Assembly (NCBI RefSeq): GCF_001680005.1
Contig: NC_033563.1
Coordinates: forward strand, 1 to 64,000
Direction: 5' to 3'
Origin: Plasmodium coatneyi
Taxonomy: Eukaryota; Apicomplexa; Aconoidasida; Haemosporida; Plasmodiidae
DNA: 64,000 nucleotides
Both the position numbers and the translations under genes were made by a program. A model generated the notes under the pieces. That model ran no database searches. It had not been told where the DNA came from and saw only the letters and a list, made by a program, of their open reading frames with translations. Positions 57,331-64,000 of the stretch are shown here, one piece after another (the stretch's first letter is position 1; each line of letters starts with the position of its first letter).

Positions 57331-58447
57331 GTTTTATATGTGTACACATATATTTCTTTGTATATATTTTTTACTTTAAATATTGCTTATATATTTAATA
57401 TAAAGAATGTATGCAAAAATTTTGCCCACTTTATGATTGTAAGTGTATGGAATGTGGAAGTGTGGATGAATGGTAAGTGTGATTGTGGAATTTTCATTTT
57501 CTTCTCTAATCCTTTTGTGGTATATATAAACATTCTTCTTTGTATATATGTTATATTTTAGGAATTGATTAATCACTTAACAAAGAAATTATAAAATTCT
57601 TTCCCCGTCCCTCCGTTTCTCTCTATATATATGATTATAGGTGAATAAATGAATATGGAATTTTTATTTTTCCCCTACACAAAGTTATGTAAACGGTTCA
57701 ATTTTTTAAGGCATAGATGACACATTACTTACATGTGCACAGTGAGCAATCATACATACAGTTAATACAGAAATGGGAATAAGTAGGCATGTAATAACAA
57801 AATAAGGGGCAAGGAAAGGGAAGAGGGTAGAGGGGCGCAATTTCTTCCCATATACATCCCGTTATGTACTCATGGATATTACTGGAGGTGTTATGGACTA
57901 TTGAGGGATGTTATAATTATATATTTACTTCCCTCCATTATTATATATATATATTAGTGTGTCACCTTTTTTTTTTTTTTTTTGGATAAAGAATTTACAT
58001 ATATATATGATTGGGAAAGAAAAGGGTTCTAAGGAAGGAAAAAAGGGTGTAAACACCACTTTTGTGCATATCAAATAATAATAATATTAAAAAAAAAAAA
58101 AAGAAAAAGGGGGAGGGCGGTGGAGCGGGCACACTAAACATAAATAAGTAAATGGTTTACATGTATTAGGAATGATTCGTGTACGTATATAGGTGAAGTA
58201 GGAAATGGTTCCTATGTATGTATATATGTGTGTGAAGAGGACAGTGTTGCTCATTTATTGTAATATGTGTACAACTTATGTGTACAGTTTATGTGTACAG
58301 TTTATGTGTACAGTTTATGTATACAATTTATGCATAATAATGGTACCATATGCTCTTTTTTATATATGAAGGTATTGCACTCCATTATAGTTCTGAGGGG
58401 GGTTGGACATTACATACACTATTCATAATTCATTAGCGAGAAACGCA
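57331..58447. other. Intergenic, no gene seen
   Basis: AT-rich spacer with a T run (57968-57983), A run (58087-58101), and a 15-bp repeat TTATGTGTACAGTTT (about five copies, 58268-58335). No gene supported. Confidence 0.55.
58268..58335. repeat. 15-bp tandem repeat TTATGTGTACAGTTT
   Basis: Four to five near-perfect tandem copies, 3' of the KIR gene at 58448. Confidence 0.9.
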
Positions 58448-60074
58448 TCACATGCGACCGTAACCTACATTCCGTTGCCGTGCACTACTTCTACCATTAT
58501 TTGTTCCTGCTCCTGTTCTTCCTGTTCTTCTGGAGGGTGGAACAGAATATTCTGATGGATCGTCTGTTATATCTGCTGTTGAATCTATGGTGGTAGAATA
58601 TTCCGTTGTTCCACCATCTAGTGTGGAACTCGTTTCTGTTAACAATTCGTCAAAGTTTTGTTTAATGGATCTTTTTCCCCTTCTGTCTCTTCCTTTAAAT
58701 TGGTTACCAAATTGGTTACTAAACCAATCAGGTAGCAGCTTGTACTACAATAAAAAGAGGAAAGGGAAGAGTAGAAACATGTGTAACATGGCTTACTTCC
58801 CTATATGTATATATGTGTATATATGTACGTATATATTTATGGACATACATACATAAAATTCAAACATTCTATTCTATATATATTGTTTATACATAAAAAA
58901 GGACAATGCATATGAATTTTATTACTTACATATACATATATATGCAAAAAAAAAAAAATTTGTTCTTCTTTTGTTCTTTTCTTTATTTACCTTATATAGG
59001 AAGAATGCCAATGTTGGTAATCCTACTGCAGCAAGTCCACTAGAAACAGCAACAGATGCAACGGCATCACCACCCTCCTGTGGTGATGAAGTAATTGTTG
59101 CAATACTTGCTGAAGTTTGTGAAGACAGAGATTCTAAACAGGAAAGGAGATTTGCTTCGTCCCCTTCGTCTGTTGATGGTAGAGGGGGGTTTTCCCCTCC
59201 CGTAGCTTTAGAGTGCAATTCTGATGGTTTTGGGATAGGGTTGTTGCTACCACCACTATCATGACCATTACCACTTTGTTTGAAGTTCTTATTCCAGAAG
59301 TTGGTACAGAAGTTATCATCACCCTTATTAACGGGACAGCTTGCTTCTACTCTCCCATAAGCTTGTTTAGCTCCTCCATTTCCATCATCTCCAACTAGAT
59401 AGTCCTTATAGTTCTGAAAACAAGAAGACTTATCTGGTCCGGAATCCTTCAATTTCCTCCATATCGTTTTATAGTCATAGTAATAATCAAACATTGTTTT
59501 TCGTTGCTTGAAGAAGTCCGGACCAATAGAGCTGTCCAAAGTTCCACAGGTGCATTGACCGCCAAGACTCTGTAGTTTAGTGCATATTGTGTCCATAGTA
59601 GTCTTAAATGAAACAGTACCCTTCAAAATGTCAGACAATATACTTCCCAAAGAATAATAAAAATAATCACACATTTTTTTACATGGTGGTTTCTTCGACT
59701 CTATGATAGATAGAAGACACCGGGCTTGCGTAATTCTCGTTGTATAATCTGCACCACGATATTTCACGATGTCCTTCAATGTAATTCCCAAAATGTTCTC
59801 TATTTCATCTACCCAAGGACTGATGTCCCCATTTTGATGTTGGTTTTTTTCTTCGAATGCTTTATATATTTTTTTGGAAGGTAAATCTTCCACCTTGCAC
59901 TGCAGGTCCTATGAATGTAATTGGCAATATGTATAAATGTATACGTATGTACTGCCGTACTTCTATTACATTGTGTACATAAAATATTATATGTACACCA
60001 TATGTACTTATGTTTCATTTAAAAGAAAAAAAAATTAGCCTGGGAAGTGGTATTCTTACGATTGTTTTTACCAT
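58448..60074 (-). CDS. KIR protein
   Basis: About 409 residues. Exons: 60060-60074 (MVKTI, donor GTAAGA), 58991-59908, 58448-58744. Ectodomain: VEDLPSKKIYKAFEEKN, SPWVDEIENILGITLK, ARCLLSIIESK, MCDYFYYSLGSILSD (the usual WLG is SLG), FFKQRKTMFDYYYDYKTIW, FCTNFWNKNFKQSG. Gly/Ser/Pro-rich stalk, then membrane segment ending LAFFLYK. Tail: YKLLPDWFSNQFGNQFKG, ending NVGYGRM. Same subgroup as the gene at 13057-14580, with which it shares the WRKLKDSG motif and the stalk PSELHSK. Confidence 0.86.
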
Positions 60075-61343
60075 TTTTGTTATTTTCCTTTATTATATTA
60101 TGCTACGTTGTCACGTTAAAAATGTGCATCTTTATATATATGTGTATAACGAATTTGTGTTAGGTGTTGTTCTTGTATTTAGAGTAGGGGCGTGTGCCAG
60201 TATAGGAAATTTGGCCGCTTAATAGTGATTATGAATATGAAATTTTTTATTTCCTCCTATAGTGTACATTGTTCAAATTTTCAGGTGACTGTGACGCATA
60301 CGTGTAAATGTATGAAATCACACTGTACACATAATGCAGGCAATAATATTAACAAAAGTGTCCTATAGTGGAAGAAATAAAATATATAAAGGGAAGGGGA
60401 AGGGGAAATGAATGATTTAAACTTTTTCTCATATATGTTTCCTTCATTTATTTACGTACCTTATTATTTTTTTATGGAGGCCATCCACCCACCCCCTTGA
60501 GTATTATATTACTACTTATTCTACTCGATTATTATGTATATATGGGGAAGCGCATCATTCTCCTCCTCTTTTTTTTGGAAGAAAAATTTTTTTTTTTTAT
60601 GTACACTACTAATTTGTATTTTACTGCCTCTTAAAAGGATTATTACAAATTATTAGCAATTATTCATAATTATTAGTAATTAATATATATAGAACAGTTT
60701 ACCATACGACAGATTTTTCTTCCTTCCTCCCCTCCCTTTTTGCACATTGTGCGTACATTCATTCATATTTAATTAAAGGGAGGGGAAGAGTGTACATTTT
60801 TATGGAATGAATGCAATGGAAAAAAGTACATAAAAAAATCCATGGAACTTGTATTAGCTGTGTATGTAGGAACAATTTTATATGCACCTTTCATAAAAGT
60901 AGTACATTTTTTGTACTATATACTACCCTTCTCTTTTTTTTCTTTTTTCCTTTTATGTGATTGCTAAGTCACAATAACTCCTTTCTTATTTTTTTTTTTT
61001 TCCTTACAAGATTTTATTTTTTTTGTGCAATTTTTTCTTTTTTTTAAATTGAATATAATAATGGTTTTTTTCCTTTTTTAAATACACAAATATTTTTCCA
61101 AAAATGTCAGCAAATTTTCCTTTTTTTCATTCGCACTCCTCCTTCGTTTGGGAGAGTACATTCCCTTATATTTTAAGGGACCACACATGCAAATAAAAGA
61201 AAATGTGAAGAGTAAAGAATAAAGAAAAAAATAAGGCAAAAGGAAAAAATAGAAAAGAAAAATATCAGCTCCTTCCTATACAGCAAAAACCGCATGGTTA
61301 GTTATGTCCCCTCTGTGGGGCAGGAAGGAAACCTTCTTTTTTT
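60075..61343. other. Intergenic, no gene seen
   Basis: AT-rich spacer with T runs (60588-60598, 60990-61002) and ATTATTAGTAATTAATA-like repeats near 60650-60690. No gene supported. Confidence 0.5.
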
Positions 61344-62820
61344 TCACCTAGGGATGATAACGTATATTTGTCCGGCGACTTGGTGCAGTATATGTTTTCC
61401 TGCTCTTGTCCTATTCGTTTCCCTTCCCCTTCCTCTGTTAGACGGTGGAATAGAATATTCTGATGGGTCAGCTATGGTGGTTGAACCTATTGTAGAAGTT
61501 TCTGTTGTTATTGTATCAAAGTCGCTGTCAACTGCTGTTGCTCCTCTCTTTCTTCTGAGGGAATTCTTCCTTCCTCCTCCACCAGAATAGTTACCAAACC
61601 AGGAGGGTAAAAGATTATACTAAAAATTGTTAACGGGGGAGGGTGTAAAAATGTGTGTTGTATATATACACATATATATATACATACATACATACATACA
61701 TATTGCTCCCCTAATATGCATTTCCTAATATGCACATTTTTAATATATATATACGTAATTACCTTATACAACAGGGAAGCAGCGAATCCAAGTGCTCCTA
61801 TAGAAAATATGGACGAAATGGTGGCGGTCATTGCTGTGTTAGTTTTAGGTGGGGCATACTTTAATTCTAATTGAACGTCCTTATAAACTTGAGTTGTCCC
61901 TGATTCTTGTATTTTCCCATGTTTTAAAATGAGTGGGTTTTGACTATTGTTGTTGTTGTTTTTCGTTTCAAATGTATTTTTGAATTCGGTACAATATAGG
62001 TCGATTTTGCCCTCACAATCGTCAAGGACCTCTTTAAATGCTGTTTTAGCTTGGTTTAGGTGGTTGTAATAATCTTGGTCACAGGAGTGGTTATGGAGTT
62101 GTAGTTGCTGCTTTATATTTTTATAGTCAAAGGAGAAGTCGAACACAGTTCTTCGTTTTTGGAAGAGGTCGTCGGTGATTTCACTATTCTCTTTGTAAAA
62201 AAGTGTACAATTGTTTGGAACCTTAAATTCATGCAATGCAGTGTAAATGTCACCCATAAGACTTAAAAATGTAGTAACACTCGAAACACTTTTCCCTTTA
62301 TTCCATACAATACCTCCTAACCAATAATAAAAGCATAGACAAAGCCCAGTATAGGATGGACTCCATCCTGACCCCGCCTGTGAAGATGCATAGCACCATG
62401 CTTTTACAATTTTTTCGGCTTCGTTTTTAATATTTTGATGGGTATTTAATGCGTTACTCAGTCGAGAAGCTGCATCTCCCACATTAACACCATAAGTGGT
62501 ACATTCATTATAGCCATTCTGGGTATGGTCGAATGCGTCGTATGCTTTTTTTGAGGGTAGTTGTTGGACGTGTTCTTTCTATAAATTGAATATACATACA
62601 TATATGCCGTTATATATGTATATAGTATGTATATATGTATGTTATATATATGTGGACATATTATTTCCATTTTTATACTTCCACTCCTTTTATTTTTTTA
62701 TTTTAAATTACATTAGTGGTGTAAGCATGCACTATAGTATTTCATTCCACATGTATGGAAATGTGCACTCCTTCAATAATGTAAAGTAACCTTTAAAAAT
62801 TGATCTCCTCCTCCTGACAT
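61344..62820 (-). CDS. KIR protein, tail frameshifted
   Basis: About 373 residues. Exons: 62791-62820 (MSGGGDQFLK, donor GTTACT), 61763-62578, 61344-61619. Ectodomain: VQQLPSKKAYDAF, WCYASSQAG, LCLCFYYWLGGIVWNKG, DLFQKRRTVFDFSFDYKN, LYCTEFKNTFET. Juxtamembrane YKDVQLELKYAPPKTNTA, membrane segment ending AASLLYK. Tail: YNLLPSWFGNYSGGGG. Relative to the paralogue at 46208, two extra bases near 61396-61399 (T run on the plus strand) shift the frame for the last 20 or so residues: the protein ends QIYVIIPR where the other frame would give the family ending NIRYHP. This may be a true change or a sequencing error in a homopolymer. Confidence 0.83.
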
Positions 62821-63769
62821 TGTTAATGTGCTTGTGCGTGTGTTCGTGTGTGTATATATTTTCTTCCGTTGTATATATGTATATAATAAGTTTATATTGG
62901 AAGTTGTGTGTTGTGCTGTTGTTCCTTATGTATGTTTATACATATTCCTTATAAAGGAGAGTATGTATTTATTAAATGAAAAGGAAGGGTATAATATATA
63001 AAAGAAAAATTGTATTCACTATATATATGAATAAAGATTATATAAACACCACCACACTAACAAAACTTTTTTTATAATACACATTCCTTTCTTTTAATAG
63101 TGGACCAATAATAATAATAATACTAATAATAATTCCTTTCCTACATTTTTAACCCCTTCTTCCCCCCCTCTTCTTTTTTTTTTCTTTTTTGCATGTTGGA
63201 CTGTGTTGGAAAGGAATGGTGGAAGGGTGGAATTTTTTTTTTTTTTTTTAGGTGTAAGGGGTTAGTATGCAGGTTTTTTAGGAGGGGTTGGGAGAGTATG
63301 TGTGTGGGGAGGGGGCGTAAGGGTGGTTAGTATGCATTTCCGTGTGTGGGGGTGTTACATTCTTTTTTCTCTTCTCTTCTTAGAAGAAAAAAGAATACTA
63401 ACCACCTTAACTAAATTTAAATACTATAATTATATGAATAATTAAAATAAACTTCTTTATCATTATTTTGTATTATTACATAACACCTTCCACATGTGTT
63501 AGTGTACATTCTAATTTTTAAATTTAAAAAAGATAAAAAAAAATTTTAAAAAGAAAAAGTTTACATAGAATGTTACATTTTCATACACACACACCTTTGA
63601 AATGAAAAAGCAGTTAATCAAATTCCGCGCACACAAACGACTTAAATTAAACAACTTCACAAACGACTTCAAAAACGACTTCACAAACAACTTCACGAAC
63701 AACTTTACAAACGACTTAAATTAAAATATTTTTCACATTAAAGAGAGAAAAAAAGAAAAGCGAATCAAA
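62821..63769. promoter_or_regulatory. Divergent KIR / secreted-protein intergenic region
   Basis: Between divergent start codons. 62821-63360 parallels 47800-48400 (duplicated block), including the (TAA)n tract near 63108-63133 and the G-rich stretch 63215-63350. 63400-63769 parallels 27740-28163, the leader of the gene at 28164, and includes an upstream open frame from 63602 (MKKQLIKFRAHKRLK) rich in NDF/NNFT repeats. Confidence 0.5.
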
Positions 63770-63844
63770 ATGACGTTCTCCGCAAAATACCTCCTATTCA
63801 TCTTGATACTTTGCTGTTGGGCGCAATATCCCCACCACCACTAC
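63770..63844 (+). CDS. First exon of a putative secreted/exported protein (partial gene)
   Basis: Encodes a 25-residue signal-like peptide (MTFSAKYLLFILILCCWAQY plus Pro/His) and ends at donor GTAAGA. It nearly matches exon 1 of the gene at 28164-28993. The intron continues to the window edge, and exon 2 should lie beyond base 64000. The intron end shows CCACCACCCTAACACAACC, the C-rich version of the dispersed minisatellite, as in the intron at 48773-48952. Confidence 0.75.
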
Positions 63845-64000
63845 GTAAGATAAGAACAGCAACTCTTACACACACCTATATAAAAAAAAATATTTGGCGC
63901 ACATATTTAATATAATTAACTTCTTTACTTTCTCCACTAAAAAATTGAAAAGAAATAAAAAAAGAGAAGAAAAATTTCCACCACCCTAACACAACCTTCC

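Overview
The window starts at a chromosome end: positions 1-215 are CCCTAAA/CCCTGAA heptamers, so the sequence runs from the telomere inward. Everything after it is subtelomeric DNA of a simian-clade malaria parasite. The diagnostic content is KIR genes (the pir/vir-related variant surface family) together with SICAvar-type gene ends. That pairing is known from Plasmodium knowlesi and its sister P. coatneyi, and I cannot separate those two by eye. All introns, exons and splice sites given here were derived by hand from reading frames and GT/AG signals. No RNA evidence or database search was available.

Layout. Positions 0.6-24.5 kb hold eight KIR genes, all on the minus strand, pointing toward the telomere. 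Four of them (613-2994, 6968-9267, 15722-17966, 19551-21956) join two KIR ectodomain exons in front of one membrane anchor and tail; the others have one ectodomain. Positions 25.6-29.0 kb hold two plus-strand two-exon genes for small secreted or membrane proteins of unknown function. A degraded KIR pseudogene lies at 29.4-30.2 kb. The only plus-strand KIR gene (31535-32809) is the most striking gene here: it has lost the intron before its cytoplasmic tail and carries a 36-residue segment that closely resembles the host cell-surface protein CD99. A SICAvar-like 3' gene portion follows (34272-37557), then four minus-strand KIR genes (38.4-47.8 kb), a third small secreted-protein gene (48692-49783), a second, compact SICAvar-like gene (51107-55235), three more minus-strand KIR genes (55.8-62.8 kb), and the first exon of a fourth secreted-protein gene (63770) that runs off the window.

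The gene products are expected to act at the surface of, or inside, the infected erythrocyte. KIR and SICAvar proteins are variant antigens. The small two-exon proteins have a signal-like first exon and two C-terminal hydrophobic segments. Intergenic and intronic DNA is dominated by TA repeats, homopolymers, purine-rich minisatellites related to GGAAGGTTGTTAGGGGTGG, degenerate telomere-like tracts, and blocks repeated between loci. Two larger duplications are visible: the KIR plus secreted-protein pair at 46.2-49 kb and 61.3-64 kb, and the SICAvar plus KIR pair at 34.7-39.9 kb and 52.9-57.3 kb. No tRNA, rRNA, CRISPR array or insertion sequence was seen.
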